Shown one piece after another: positions 1-8,727 of a stretch of DNA of 64,000 nucleotides. The translations under genes were made by a program, and so were the position numbers. Numbering within the stretch: the first letter of the stretch is position 1; every line of letters starts with the position of its first letter. The stretch comes from JBDSSS01 sp039928615 (GTDB taxonomy: Bacteria; Actinomycetota; Actinomycetes; Actinomycetales; Dermatophilaceae), in the NCBI GenBank assembly GCA_039928615.1, contig JBDSSS010000081.1, positions 1 to 64,000 on the forward strand. Direction: 5' to 3'. The notes under the pieces are model-generated. The model was not told the origin of the DNA. It ran no database searches and was given only the letters and a program-made list of their open reading frames with translations.

Positions 1-301
1 CGCCCCAGGTGCAACCGCCGTCGACGCGCACGGTGTGCGATTGCGGGTCAGCCGTCACGCTGTGCATCGGTGAGAGGTCGAGCACCAGGGCGTCGTCCCA
101 GACCCCCAGCCCGGCCGCGTTGTGGCCACCGCCGCGAACCGCGAGGACGATGCCGTGTGCCTTCGCGAATCGCACCCCCGCCACGACGTCGGCGGCGTCG
201 CCCGGAAGGACGACCGAGCCGCGGGTCACGGCGGCCAGCTCGTCGTAGGGAACCCGACGTGCGGGGGTGGGCATGGTCTCTGACTTCACGGTGGTGGTCA
301 T
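1..301 (-). CDS. FAD-binding oxidoreductase of the BBE type, N-terminal part (cut by window edge)
   Basis: Only the first 100 or so codons are present; the gene continues beyond the left edge. Translating the minus strand from ATG at 301 gives a typical FAD_binding_4 (PF01565) start: a V-L-P-G-D segment, then the phosphate-binding loop VRGGGHNAAG near residues 55-64, then VDGGCTWG. In berberine-bridge-type flavin oxidases the His of this loop is the usual covalent FAD attachment residue (family knowledge). The start is supported by a GAAAGG stretch about 10 bases upstream. The ATG overlaps the stop codon of the upstream reading frame (ATGA), suggesting translational coupling. The substrate cannot be told from the N-terminus. 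Such oxidases often sit beside SARP-type regulators in secondary-metabolite loci. Confidence 0.85.
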   Translation of the reverse strand, partial: MTTTVKSETMPTPARRVPYDELAAVTRGSVVLPGDAADVVAGVRFAKAHGIVLAVRGGGHNAAGLGVWDDALVLDLSPMHSVTADPQSHTVRVDGGCTWG

Positions 302-723
302 GGTCGTGCGCCTTTCGTCGATGAGCGTGATGTGGTGGCGCCCGGCGACGCAGCCCAGAGGATGCGGTCGTCCGGGCCGAGAGCCCTGTGGTTCGGCAGG
401 AGGGGCATGTGCTCCCGCTGCGTGGTGATGGCCTCGGTCATCACCGGTCTCCTCGTCGTGGTCGGCTGACCACGCCAGAACTCGTCGAGACGAGCCAGCC
501 CCTGGTCACGACACCGGGCTCCGGGGCGCGACCGGGTTCGCGCTCGTGGGGTCAACGGCCCGATGTCGAACTCCTCACCCGGCTGGAGGTTCGACAGGGC
601 CTGCACGCCTGAGCTGGTGCCGAGCTCGGGGGTCATGATGGTGGGTGAGCCGGGAAGGGTCACCCCTGGTATCTGGTTGAGCACGGTTGTGCCTTCAGGC
701 AGTACGTCGAAGTCGATCAACAT
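298..723 (-). CDS. hypothetical protein, possibly a degenerate fragment
   Basis: A 141-codon frame opens at ATG 723, seven bases after a good GGAG ribosome-binding site, and its stop overlaps the next start as ATGA. The first 60 residues (MLIDFDVLPEGTTV..., then GVQALSNLQPGEEFDIGPL) remind me of the start of extracellular beta-sandwich domains. After residue 60 the sequence becomes Arg/Thr-rich and looks unlike a folded protein. A second good GGAG site precedes an in-frame ATG at 441, so a 47-codon peptide is an alternative. It may be a gene truncated by deletion or frameshift, or two small genes. No function is assigned. Confidence 0.35.
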   Translation of the reverse strand: MLIDFDVLPEGTTVLNQIPGVTLPGSPTIMTPELGTSSGVQALSNLQPGEEFDIGPLTPRARTRSRPGARCRDQGLARLDEFWRGQPTTTRRPVMTEAITTQREHMPLLPNHRALGPDDRILWAASPGATTSRSSTKGARP

Positions 724-891
724 GGCCGGACTCCTGTCCATCGAGGAAGCAAGGGCGCGCCGACAGCTCATTCCTGACAGCGAACGGCATCGCCGCGGTC
801 TACCTGACCTCTGCGACCTGGTGCTGGGACGCTATGGGGCAGAGCGTTCCCTTACCGTTCGGCGTGTGGTTGCTCAGGAAGAACGGTCGCG

Positions 892-3800
892 TCAGGTGGG
901 TGGTCGGGCGTCGAGGTCTGCGCGGCAACGCTCCAGCAAGGTCACGCTCGACTGTGACCGGGCCAGGGCCATCGCGTGGTGCAGCCGCACCGCCGAGCCT
1001 GAGCCCGGGGACAGCGCGGCACGGGCCCGCAGCACCTCGGGCAGCCACCACCGGTCGTCGTGCTCGGTCGCGAACGACGTGGCAGCGTCGAGCACCGCGA
1101 CAGCGGCCGCCGGGTTGCCATCGCGCAGGTGCAGCTCGGCCACCAGCGAGAGCCAGTACGGCATCCGGCTGAGTGACCCTTCCAGCTCGAGCGCGTCGAT
1201 GCCGGCACGGGCCGTCTTCAACCCTGCCATCCCCCCCTCGGCCCAGCCACCGATCACCGTCGACCAGGCGCCGTAGTAGGCGAAACCGTAGTGCTCGCAC
1301 AGCTCGCTCAGCTCGCCCACCGACTCGCGCAGGGCTGGGGTGTCACCCACGAGCTGGAGGGTGATCGAGGCGTAGGCCAGAGAGACGGCCAGGGAGTATG
1401 GGTGGTCGATGTCGCGCGCGTGCTGGACCGCATCGGAGCTCGCGGCGGCCGCTCCCGCGATGTCACCACTGAGCCACTTGGCGTGCGCCCACCAGGCTTG
1501 GGCGTGTACCGCGGTGCGGGTGCCGATCGGCAGGAAGTCGGATTCACCGGCGCCGTCACAGGCCATCCGAAAATGCCTGTCGGCCAACGGAACCGATCCC
1601 AGGCTGAGAGCCGATCCCGCCACGGCCAGGTGCGCCTGGCCGGTGAGGTCGGGATGGTGCGCCGACAAGGTGAGCGCCTGCTTACCCCACCGGTGCGACT
1701 CGGCGATGTGGCCCTGCACGAAGGTGGTGGTGAACAACGCGATGGCCGCGGTGCACCGCACCGTCGTCAGGCCGAGCCGCTCCCCGAGCACGACCTGTCG
1801 GCGTTCGTAGCCTTCCAGCTCGGTCGAGGCGTAACCCCGCCACGCGTTCAGGGGCGGCAGCAGCTCGCCGAGCAGCGCGAGCTCGCGACGGTCGCGTTGG
1901 CTGCTCGCCGGCGCCTCGCCCACGAGCTCGAGGCAGCGCTGCCAGGACCGCACACTCTCCGCGTGGGCGAAGACGGCCGTGGCTGCGCGGGCAGCGCGCT
2001 CGTAGAAGGGCAGGGCTCGCTCGGGTCGCCCACTGCGGTCGTACTGCTCCGCCAGCTGGGCTGCCACCACGTCAGGACGGTCGGCGTAGAGCAGCTCCAA
2101 CGCCTGTGCCAACCGGCGGTGCAAGAGCCACCGCCGCGGGGGGCTGATCGCGCCGTATGCCGCATCGCGCAACAGGTGGTGCGCGAAGTCGTAGCCGCGG
2201 CCGTGCTCCTCGAGGATGCGTTGCCGCCACAGCTCGTCGACCTGGCGCACGACACACTCCTCGTCCAGGTCTGACGCTTCGATCAGGAGGTTGAGCGTGA
2301 AGTCTCGCCCCACGCAGGCCGCCAGCGACACCACGTCGCGAGTCAGCTCAGGCAGTCGCGCGAGACGACTGTCCAGCACACCACGAAGGTCGGCCGGGCC
2401 GAGCGGGCCCGGGGTCGCTCCCGTCCGGCGCAGGGCCTCGAGCAGGTAGAAGGGGTTGCCGCCGGTCCCCGACATCAGCAGGTCGAGCTCGTCGTCAGCG
2501 ACCGGATGGCGCAGCACCCCCTCGGCCAGACGAGCCACATCGCCGGCGGAGAGGTTGGTCAGCGGGTGGAGCTCGACCTGTCCGGCGGCTTGCAGGGTGT
2601 CGAGCCTGGCCGAGAGGTCGCTGCCCACGACCTCGTCGTCGCGGGCGGTGGCGACCACGAGCACCGGGTCCGAGCCGAGATGGGCGGACAGGAACGAGAG
2701 CCACGACATCGTCGCCTTGTCGCACCACTGCAGGTCCTCCACGGTGAGCAGCAGGGGCCGGTCGACGGCCCGCAGGGCCCGCGCCAGCCCCTCGAAGAAC
2801 CGCAGCCGCTGCCAGGCGTCGACCTTTCCCTCGGCCCGGGTGCCCGGGCCGGCTGGGTCGTGCCGGTCGTGGTCCTCGGGCACCAGCCGTTCCACCTCGG
2901 CCCGCCACACCGGGTCGAGACGCCCGATCGCCATCCGCAGCGCTGGGCTGCGCAGCCAGTCGGCGACGGGCGCCAGCGGCACCGCACTGGTCCCGGCGAA
3001 GCACCGGGCCTCAACGACGACGGCGTCCTGCCGCCGCACGGCATCGGCCAGGGCGGCCACCAGCCGGGTCTTGCCGACACCCGCCGCCCCGACCACGGTC
3101 ACGATGCGGCATCCCGACTGCGCCTCGCGCCAGGCCGAGAGCAGACGACCCTGCTCTCGTGCCCGCCCGACGAGCTCCGGCTGCGACGACCACGGCGCGT
3201 CGTCGGCGGACTCGGACGCGCCGCCCACCGACCGGTCGACGCCGGCCAGGGCAAGGTGGAACTCGGCCCGGGTCCCTGCCGAGGGGCCCACGGCGAGCTC
3301 GCGCTCGAGGAGGGTGGCGCACTGGTGATAGGTGCGCATCGCGCCGGCGCGGTCTCCCGCCTCCCTCTGCGCCCTCATCAGCGTCCGGTAGCCGGACTCC
3401 TCCAGGGGCTCGAGCAGGATCCGTCGCCTGGCCACCGCCACCGCGGCGGCCGGGTCACCGTAGGACAGCCAGAAGGCGGTGACGCGGTCGCAGAGGTCGA
3501 GCTGGGTGCGGGCCAGGTCCTGGCGCACCTCGAGCACCCAGTCGTCGTCGTAGCCGGGCAGGAACGAACCCCGGTATGCCGCGAACGCCCGAGCGCTGTG
3601 GTGCTCGACGGCGGGCTTGAGGCCAGCGCGAAGAGCCTCGAGGGTGCTCAGCGTCGCCTCGCGGAACTCCTGGAGGTCGACCACACAGGCCGCTCCGCTC
3701 CGCCAGCACAGAAACCGGGTGTCGACCTCGAGGCAGGGGTTCCCATCGAGCACCGCACGCAGGTGGTGCAGCTCCCGGCGCAGGTTCGTGCGGGCCTGGG

Positions 3801-3960
3801 AGCCCTGGGAGTCGGGCCACAGCATCCCTGCGAGGTGGGCTCGGTGCTGTGGTTGGTCGGCATGGCTGACGAGGTACGCCAGAAGCACCAGCGAGCGCGG
3901 AGAGCCAACGGTCGCAGGTGATCCCGAGACCTCGATGCCGCCCAGTACGTCGATGCGAAT
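892..3960 (-). CDS. large AfsR/SARP-type transcriptional regulator with AAA ATPase domain
   Basis: About 1022 residues. The N-terminus is an OmpR-type winged helix (RIDVLGGIEVSG ... LLAYLVSHA ... LAGMLWPDS), followed by a bacterial transcriptional activator domain to about residue 250, and an ATPase domain with P-loop VGAAGVGKT near residues 288-296 and a Walker-B-like LLLTVEDLQWCD. The rest is helical and TPR-like, with no recognisable C-terminal LuxR helix-turn-helix. Such proteins activate secondary-metabolism or stress genes by binding direct repeats upstream of a promoter (family knowledge). The first residues of the winged helix lie upstream of the first canonical start (GTG at 3888). 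Back to the in-frame TGA at 3978-3976 there is no ATG, GTG or TTG; the codon where homologues have Met is ATT at 3960, used here as the start. The neighbouring flavin oxidase may be a target. Confidence 0.85.
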   Translation of the reverse strand: MRIDVLGGIEVSGSPATVGSPRSLVLLAYLVSHADQPQHRAHLAGMLWPDSQGSQARTNLRRELHHLRAVLDGNPCLEVDTRFLCWRSGAACVVDLQEFREATLSTLEALRAGLKPAVEHHSARAFAAYRGSFLPGYDDDWVLEVRQDLARTQLDLCDRVTAFWLSYGDPAAAVAVARRRILLEPLEESGYRTLMRAQREAGDRAGAMRTYHQCATLLERELAVGPSAGTRAEFHLALAGVDRSVGGASESADDAPWSSQPELVGRAREQGRLLSAWREAQSGCRIVTVVGAAGVGKTRLVAALADAVRRQDAVVVEARCFAGTSAVPLAPVADWLRSPALRMAIGRLDPVWRAEVERLVPEDHDRHDPAGPGTRAEGKVDAWQRLRFFEGLARALRAVDRPLLLTVEDLQWCDKATMSWLSFLSAHLGSDPVLVVATARDDEVVGSDLSARLDTLQAAGQVELHPLTNLSAGDVARLAEGVLRHPVADDELDLLMSGTGGNPFYLLEALRRTGATPGPLGPADLRGVLDSRLARLPELTRDVVSLAACVGRDFTLNLLIEASDLDEECVVRQVDELWRQRILEEHGRGYDFAHHLLRDAAYGAISPPRRWLLHRRLAQALELLYADRPDVVAAQLAEQYDRSGRPERALPFYERAARAATAVFAHAESVRSWQRCLELVGEAPASSQRDRRELALLGELLPPLNAWRGYASTELEGYERRQVVLGERLGLTTVRCTAAIALFTTTFVQGHIAESHRWGKQALTLSAHHPDLTGQAHLAVAGSALSLGSVPLADRHFRMACDGAGESDFLPIGTRTAVHAQAWWAHAKWLSGDIAGAAAASSDAVQHARDIDHPYSLAVSLAYASITLQLVGDTPALRESVGELSELCEHYGFAYYGAWSTVIGGWAEGGMAGLKTARAGIDALELEGSLSRMPYWLSLVAELHLRDGNPAAAVAVLDAATSFATEHDDRWWLPEVLRARAALSPGSGSAVRLHHAMALARSQSSVTLLERCRADLDARPPT

Positions 3961-4116
3961 CGCTGCGCCCGTCTGTCACGTGACCACGGCGGGCCTCGCC
4001 GCTCTTTCACCGTACGCCGCGGCGCAGCCGAGGACGTCGATATCGAGCTTCTCGGGCGGCTCCCGAAGAAGGGCCTCGGTCTCCTGCTCGCCCGGCCCGA
4101 CGAAGTTTGACCTGCG

Positions 4117-4653
4117 ATGATGGCGCTCATGGTTGCTCATCGAGGCTACGGCGACTATGACGCAGCACCGCTGCGCCACCGTCGCGGCAACCGCCACCAC
4201 TGGCTGCGGACAGCGCGACTCAACGCCGTCGGGTGGACTGTCCTGCTCGGCCTCTGTGTCGTCGCCGCCGCCGTCGGGGTCGTCGTGGCTCAGGCGATCG
4301 CCGTGCCGAAGGGGTGGGGGGCCAGCGCGGCCGTTCTTCCGCTCGCGGCTGTCATGGTGCTCGATCGCAGACGCTGGGCCGCGATGGAGACCAGTTGGGG
4401 ATGGGGCGGCTCGGAGGCCGAAGCGGCGCACATCGCCACCGAGCTGGCGGACCACGGAGTCTCTGCGCAGGTCGACACTGATCCACCTGCGGAGGGGTGG
4501 CCCGAGCCTGGGTCCGGTCGAGGCGGTTCAGAGGGGCCCGACGTGGGCGTCTCGGCTCTGAGCACGGCGTCACTCAGGTACCGCAACCGCGACGCCAAGG
4601 CTGTGGCGGCCATGCTGACAGCACATGGGATCCACGTCCCCGAGCTCCCGTAA
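4117..4653 (+). CDS. two-helix membrane protein of unknown function
   Basis: 178 residues, transcribed away from the SARP regulator. A basic, His-rich N-terminus precedes two hydrophobic segments, about residues 39-64 and 70-86, ending in the positive DRRRW. The C-terminal cytoplasmic part has two similar alpha/beta stretches, EAEAAHIATELADHGVSAQV and RDAKAVAAMLTAHGIHVPEL, separated by a Gly/Pro/Ser-rich linker, which looks like an internally repeated ligand-binding fold. I do not recognise a named family. Starts at 4117 and 4120 are both possible and no good ribosome-binding site is visible. Confidence 0.6.
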   Translation: MMALMVAHRGYGDYDAAPLRHRRGNRHHWLRTARLNAVGWTVLLGLCVVAAAVGVVVAQAIAVPKGWGASAAVLPLAAVMVLDRRRWAAMETSWGWGGSEAEAAHIATELADHGVSAQVDTDPPAEGWPEPGSGRGGSEGPDVGVSALSTASLRYRNRDAKAVAAMLTAHGIHVPELP

Positions 4654-4793
4654 CCGTTCCTGTGAAGAGGCGCCTCCCCGGATCACCTGCAGCCGAGAAC
4701 GCTGAACAGACGCGGAAGGGTGCGTCTTCCGGGCTTCCCGTGCCGCGAGAGCCAGTCGCGACCGTGTGGTGACTGACTGCTCACCGAGCCGCG

Positions 4794-5249
4794 TCAGCCG
4801 CGCAGCGCGTCGAGCACCGCCGCCAGACGCCGCTGCCGCGTCTCCTCGGTCCGGGCAGAGGAGATCGCCAGCGCATGCGCCCTCTGCCTGCTGGGGGACA
4901 AGGCTTCCCATGCGGCCCTCGCGCCGGAGTCTCCGTCCAGCGCAGCTCGGAGGACCTCCGGGACCTCGATCGTGCGGGGGGTGTCGTCCACCTCGAGCCT
5001 CACCTCGATCTCGTCACCGGCGCCTCGACCGGTCGCGGCCCGGGTCGCAGCGTTGAAGCTGACGAGGAACCGGCCACCCATCGACGCGATGGAGCTCGCG
5101 TAGCTGTGGCCGCCGTCCACGGTCACCGAGACCGGCACCCGTTTGCCCCGCCCGAATGCCGCGACGACCTCGTCGGGGACGACGATGCCCACGTTGTTGC
5201 CGCCGGTCGCCTCGAGGACGGTACGGAAGGTCTGGACGGTCTCGCTCAC
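4794..5249 (-). CDS. YdeI/OmpD-associated family protein with DUF1905 domain
   Basis: About 151 residues from GTG 5249. The N-terminal half is a DUF1905 barrel (FRTVLEATGGNNVGIVVPDE, then RVPVSVTVDGGHSYASSIAS). The C-terminal half is the YdeI-like helical region, with EVPEVLRAALDGDSGARAAW, a SPSRQRAHALAIS helix and an Arg-rich end. The upstream codons to ATG 5312 are Pro/Arg-rich and unlike the family, so the later GTG is preferred; GTG 5258 is an alternative. Members are small cytoplasmic proteins of poorly known role. The gene stands alone between the membrane protein and the mechanosensitive channel. Confidence 0.8.
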   Translation of the reverse strand: MSETVQTFRTVLEATGGNNVGIVVPDEVVAAFGRGKRVPVSVTVDGGHSYASSIASMGGRFLVSFNAATRAATGRGAGDEIEVRLEVDDTPRTIEVPEVLRAALDGDSGARAAWEALSPSRQRAHALAISSARTEETRQRRLAAVLDALRG

Positions 5250-5324
5250 GACGATCACCCGGCTGGACGCAGGACGTGTCGGACCGACGGGGTGCGGCCG
5301 ATGTCCAACCATCCTGCCACCCGG

Positions 5325-6338
5325 CTATGGGCGGTCGAGGTCCTCACGGGTCCCAAGCAGCTCCCGGGCCGGCCCGGTCACGTCCTGGGCGGCGTCGTTG
5401 CCCTCCGGTCCGTCGGTGGCGCCGGTGCCGCGTCGCGGAGCCGAGTCGACCTCGGTGAGCCCGAGGGCCGCGCGGGCCTCCTTGCCCTCCAGGCCGAAGA
5501 GCTGACGGACGTTGAGGTCGCGCTGCGGGAAGGGGATCTCGATCTCGTGCCGCTGGAGCGCGGAGTGCAACGACCAGTTGTAGGCCGCGGTCACGGCCGC
5601 CGGCCGGACGGTGGCCTCGTCGGTGAGCCAGACGACGAGCTCGAAGTCGAGGGAGCTGTCACCGAACCCGGTCAGCCACACCTGTGGGCGGCGGGTCCCG
5701 TCGAGCGCGAGGGTGAAGGGGACCTCGGCCGCGGCCTCGAGGGCGGCCCGCTTCACGATCTCCTTGTCCGTGCCGTAGGCGACACCGAAGGGGACCCGGA
5801 GGCGCCGCGCGACCTCGCGGTGGGTCCAGTTGACGACCTGCCCGGAGACGAACTCGGCATTGGGCACGAGGATGTCGATGTTGTCGTTGGTGACGATGCG
5901 GGTCGACCGGATCCTGATGTCCCGGACCTCGCCGGTCACTCCGGACTCGAGCTCGACGAAGTCCCCGACCTCGAGCGACTTGTCGAAGAGCAGGATGAGG
6001 CCAGAGATGAAGTTGTTGAAGATCGTCTGGAGCCCGAAGCCGAGACCGACCCCGAGGGCGCCCGCCAGCCAGGCGAACCGGGTGGTCGGGATGCCGATGA
6101 CGGAGATGGCGACGAGGACGCCGAGGCCGAGGGTCGTGTAGAGGGCGAGCCGCGAGACGGTGTACCAGGTCCCGCGGTGCGCGCTGCCCGGCTGCATCGA
6201 GTGGCGCAGCACGACCCAGCGCAGCAACAGTCCGACCAGCAGGCTCGCGACGACCACCCCCACGGCCGTGAGGAGACGGGTCAGCGAGATCTCCTCCCCG
6301 GAGAGGTTCACCGAGGGCATCGCAGCCACGTCGCTCAC
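5325..6338 (-). CDS. MscS-family mechanosensitive ion channel
   Basis: About 337 residues. One N-terminal transmembrane helix (LLTAVGVVVASLLVGLLLRW) is followed by a second and by the pore-lining helix FAWLAGALGVGLGFGLQTIF, with the Gly/Ala pattern of MscS TM3. The beta domain follows (LEVGDFVELESGVTGEVRDI, then IRSTRIVTNDNIDILVPNAE), then the alpha/beta vestibule. Members open under membrane tension and release small solutes on hypo-osmotic shock. GTG 6338 is chosen because the upstream codons to 6473 run into the divergent Nudix gene and resemble no known N-terminus; ATG 6320 is also possible. The final 40 residues are polar and probably disordered. Confidence 0.9.
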   Translation of the reverse strand: MSDVAAMPSVNLSGEEISLTRLLTAVGVVVASLLVGLLLRWVVLRHSMQPGSAHRGTWYTVSRLALYTTLGLGVLVAISVIGIPTTRFAWLAGALGVGLGFGLQTIFNNFISGLILLFDKSLEVGDFVELESGVTGEVRDIRIRSTRIVTNDNIDILVPNAEFVSGQVVNWTHREVARRLRVPFGVAYGTDKEIVKRAALEAAAEVPFTLALDGTRRPQVWLTGFGDSSLDFELVVWLTDEATVRPAAVTAAYNWSLHSALQRHEIEIPFPQRDLNVRQLFGLEGKEARAALGLTEVDSAPRRGTGATDGPEGNDAAQDVTGPARELLGTREDLDRP

Positions 6339-6375
6339 CGGTCCAGCAAAACACAGTGAGGCGGGCCGGCCGGGG

Positions 6376-6381
6376 TACGTT
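6376..6381 (+). promoter_or_regulatory. -10 element for a probably leaderless Nudix mRNA
   Basis: TACGTT fits the actinobacterial TANNNT -10 element and lies six bases before the ATG at 6388, so transcription should begin at or near the start codon. No ribosome-binding site is seen. No convincing -35 was found. Confidence 0.35.
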
Positions 6382-6387
6382 CGGCCG

Positions 6388-6831
6388 ATGACCATCGATC
6401 GTGGCGTCATCCGGGTCAAGGCCATGCTCATCGCCCCGAGCCGCGACGGTCTGCGCCATGTGGTCGGCCTCAACCCCCCGACCCAGGAGCACCCCGAGGG
6501 CTACCACCGACTCATCGGGGGAGGCGTCGAGCTGGGGGAGACCCACCGAGAGGCCGTCCTTCGGGAGGTCGACGAGGAGCTGGGTGTGGCCGTTGAGGAT
6601 CTCAGCTATCTCGGGGTCATCGAGAACATCTTCCGCATCGACGGCGTCCTCGGACACGAGGTCGTCTTCGTCCACACGGGGCGGCTCACCCCGGAGCCCG
6701 CCGAAGCCGGCGCGATGCTGACGGAGAGCGACGGCAGCGTCGCTCCCGTCGTCTGGCGCCCGTTCGCTGACGCGGACGAGCCGCTGCCCCTCTTCCCCTC
6801 GGGCGTCGCCGAGCTGGCGTCCCGGCGATAG
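6388..6831 (+). CDS. Nudix hydrolase
   Basis: 147 residues. The Nudix box is complete at about residues 49-71: GGGVELGETHREAVLREVDE followed by ELGV, which has the G-x5-E-x7-REUxEExGU metal- and diphosphate-binding pattern. The rest has the expected alpha/beta sandwich (VRVKAML-type strand at the N-terminus, EVVFVHTGRL after the box). Nudix enzymes cleave nucleoside diphosphates linked to another group; the substrate here is unknown. The ATG at 6388 is preferred over upstream frames because the family start (GVIRVKAMLIAP) follows it directly. It is divergent from the MscS gene. Confidence 0.92.
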   Translation: MTIDRGVIRVKAMLIAPSRDGLRHVVGLNPPTQEHPEGYHRLIGGGVELGETHREAVLREVDEELGVAVEDLSYLGVIENIFRIDGVLGHEVVFVHTGRLTPEPAEAGAMLTESDGSVAPVVWRPFADADEPLPLFPSGVAELASRR

Positions 6832-6929
6832 ACCGGCACACGTCGACGCCAGTCCGGGAGGCTGACCCCGCGCCGTGAGGTCGGCCACGACGTGGCCGCC
6901 GGGCGCCTGCGCGGGAGCAGACTGGAGAG

Positions 6930-7184
6930 ATGGCGAGCGCGACCGCTGAGCACCGCACCCGGGGGTGGGTGCTCGATGTGGTGGGGGGAATCGTCGGCGC
7001 TGCCGCAGGGGCGGTCATCGCCGTCAACGTCGTCATCCTCAGCGGCATGGGCGCGGGCTACGAGTCCAGCCTGGCCGAGGTCTTCCGAGAGAACGTCGTG
7101 GTCGGGCTGGTCGTCGTCGCGGTCCTGATCACCGGCCCGGTGGCCGGGGTCATCGTCGGGCGCCGGCTGAGACGGCCCCGCTGA
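6930..7184 (+). CDS. small two-helix membrane protein
   Basis: 84 residues with a good GGAG ribosome-binding site just before ATG 6930. Two hydrophobic helices are visible, about residues 13-38 (Gly/Ala-rich VVGGIVGAAAGAVIAVNVVI) and 56-76 (VVVGLVVVAVLITGPVAGVI), with a basic tail GRRLRRPR that should face the cytoplasm. No family is recognised. It is convergent with the AI-2E-type transporter, eight bases from its stop. Confidence 0.6.
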   Translation: MASATAEHRTRGWVLDVVGGIVGAAAGAVIAVNVVILSGMGAGYESSLAEVFRENVVVGLVVVAVLITGPVAGVIVGRRLRRPR

Positions 7185-7191
7185 CGGCCCG

Positions 7192-8589
7192 CTAGGGCGT
7201 GCGCGTGGGGTGGTCGTGCGGCATACCGGCCGCGTCGGCGGTGTCACGGAGAGCCCGCTCGCCCTCCCACACCCGGACCGGCTCGCCGGACTGGTCGGAC
7301 CGGTCGGACTCGTTGGACTGGTCGGTCTCGTCGGTCTCGTCGGTCTCGTCGGTGCGGTCGCCGTTGTCGGAGGACGTGGCGCCGTTGTCCTTGCGGTTGC
7401 GGCGCCGGTCCTTGCCCGACTTGCGGCCCTCGTCGTCCTCGTCCTCGTCCTTGAGCTTCGCCAGCTCGGGGAGCAGCTCGTGCCGGTGGGTGAACGTGTC
7501 GAGGATCGAGAGGCTGACGGCCGCGATCGGGATGCCGATGAGCGCGCCGATCGGTCCGAGCAGCGCGGCGCCGGCGATGACCGAGCCGAGGGCGATGGCC
7601 GGGTGCACGTCCATCGTGCGGCGGCTGATCTTGGGGGTGAAGACGTAGTTCTCGATCTGTTGGTAGATCGTCGCGAAGATGGCGATCCACACGGCGTTGA
7701 TCGGCGCGGTGAGCAGCGCGAAGAGGGCCGGCAGCACGACCCCGATGTAGGTGCCGATCGTCGGGATGAACTGGCCGACGATGCCGGCGAAGATGCCGAG
7801 CGGGAGCCAGAACGGCACGTCGATGTACCAGAAGAAGGCCACGTGGAAGACCGCGGAGAGGCTGGCCAGCACGAGCTTGGAGACGACGTAGCCGCCGGTC
7901 TTCTCGACCGAGATCGTCCAGACCGTGATGAAGACCCGCTGGTAGCGCTGCGGGAGCCACGACCCGATCGCCTGGCGCAGCTTCGGGCTGTCGGCCGAGA
8001 AGTAGTAGGCGAAGACGAGGATCGTCAGGGCGTCGAAGAGGAAGGTGAGCACCGACCCGAAGATGCCGAGGATGCCGCCGCCGTACCGGCCCGCGAGCAT
8101 GCCGAGCTTGTCGGGGGTGAGGTCGAGCGTCTGCTGGATCTGTGCGATGTCGAACTTCGTCTGGAACGTCGAGTTGACCCAGTTGATCGCCGAGGTGACG
8201 GCGTTGGGCAGCTGCGTCCCGAGGTCGGACAGCTGGGAGACGAAGACCGAGCCGAACATCTCCCCGAGCCCGCCGAAGATGATGATCATCCCGAGCATCG
8301 TCAGCCCGGTGGCCAGCCCCCGCTTCATGCCGCGCTTGGTCATCAGCAGCACGACCGGCTCCATCGCGATGGACAGCAGCCACGCGAGCAGGAGCAGCAG
8401 CAGGAACGAGCCCGTCGCCTGGAAGGCCCACGTCGCGATCCACAGCAGGACGATCGCGACGATGACGGTGAAGGCCGTGCGGCGGGTGTTCGCCGGGCTG
8501 ATCGCGACCCACTGCGTGGGGCCGTGGGGGCGCGGCGCGCGGGAGGCGCCGAGCACGGGGGCCTGGTTCGCAGACTGGTCTTCACTCAC
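7192..8589 (-). CDS. AI-2E family transporter (PF01594)
   Basis: About 465 residues. It shows the family pattern of paired N-terminal helices (TAFTVIVAIVLLWIATWAFQ, then LLLLLLAWLLSIAMEP), a soluble middle region with amphipathic helices, and a C-terminal block of helices including the conserved GQFIPTIGTYIG and QIENYVFTPKI motifs. Members are membrane exporters or antiporters, historically named for autoinducer-2; some act as Na+/H+ antiporters. GTG 8589 (VSEDQSANQAP) is preferred over GTG 8610. The last 80 residues are a highly charged tail with a KDRRRNRKDN patch and DET tripeptide repeats, encoded by a short tandem repeat at 7318-7352. Confidence 0.88.
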   Translation of the reverse strand: MSEDQSANQAPVLGASRAPRPHGPTQWVAISPANTRRTAFTVIVAIVLLWIATWAFQATGSFLLLLLLAWLLSIAMEPVVLLMTKRGMKRGLATGLTMLGMIIIFGGLGEMFGSVFVSQLSDLGTQLPNAVTSAINWVNSTFQTKFDIAQIQQTLDLTPDKLGMLAGRYGGGILGIFGSVLTFLFDALTILVFAYYFSADSPKLRQAIGSWLPQRYQRVFITVWTISVEKTGGYVVSKLVLASLSAVFHVAFFWYIDVPFWLPLGIFAGIVGQFIPTIGTYIGVVLPALFALLTAPINAVWIAIFATIYQQIENYVFTPKISRRTMDVHPAIALGSVIAGAALLGPIGALIGIPIAAVSLSILDTFTHRHELLPELAKLKDEDEDDEGRKSGKDRRRNRKDNGATSSDNGDRTDETDETDETDQSNESDRSDQSGEPVRVWEGERALRDTADAAGMPHDHPTRTP

Positions 8590-8671
8590 AAGGCCGAGAC
8601 TACGTCTCACCGACCCCGGCGGACCCCGGGGGAGGCGTCCGAATTGCCGGGAGTCCGGCCCTTCGCGCTGA

Positions 8672-8704
8672 GACCGACCGGGACCGTGGTGGTCCCGGTC
8701 GGTC
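8672..8704 (-). terminator. hairpin downstream of the epimerase gene
   Basis: A perfect 14-bp stem, GACCGACCGGGACC (8672-8685) pairing with GGTCCCGGTCGGTC (8691-8704), encloses a five-base loop. It lies just beyond the stop of the minus-strand gene ending at 8728. No T-run follows, as is usual in high-GC actinobacteria. Confidence 0.6.
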
Positions 8705-8727
8705 GGCCAGTCGGGCTACCGGTCGGA

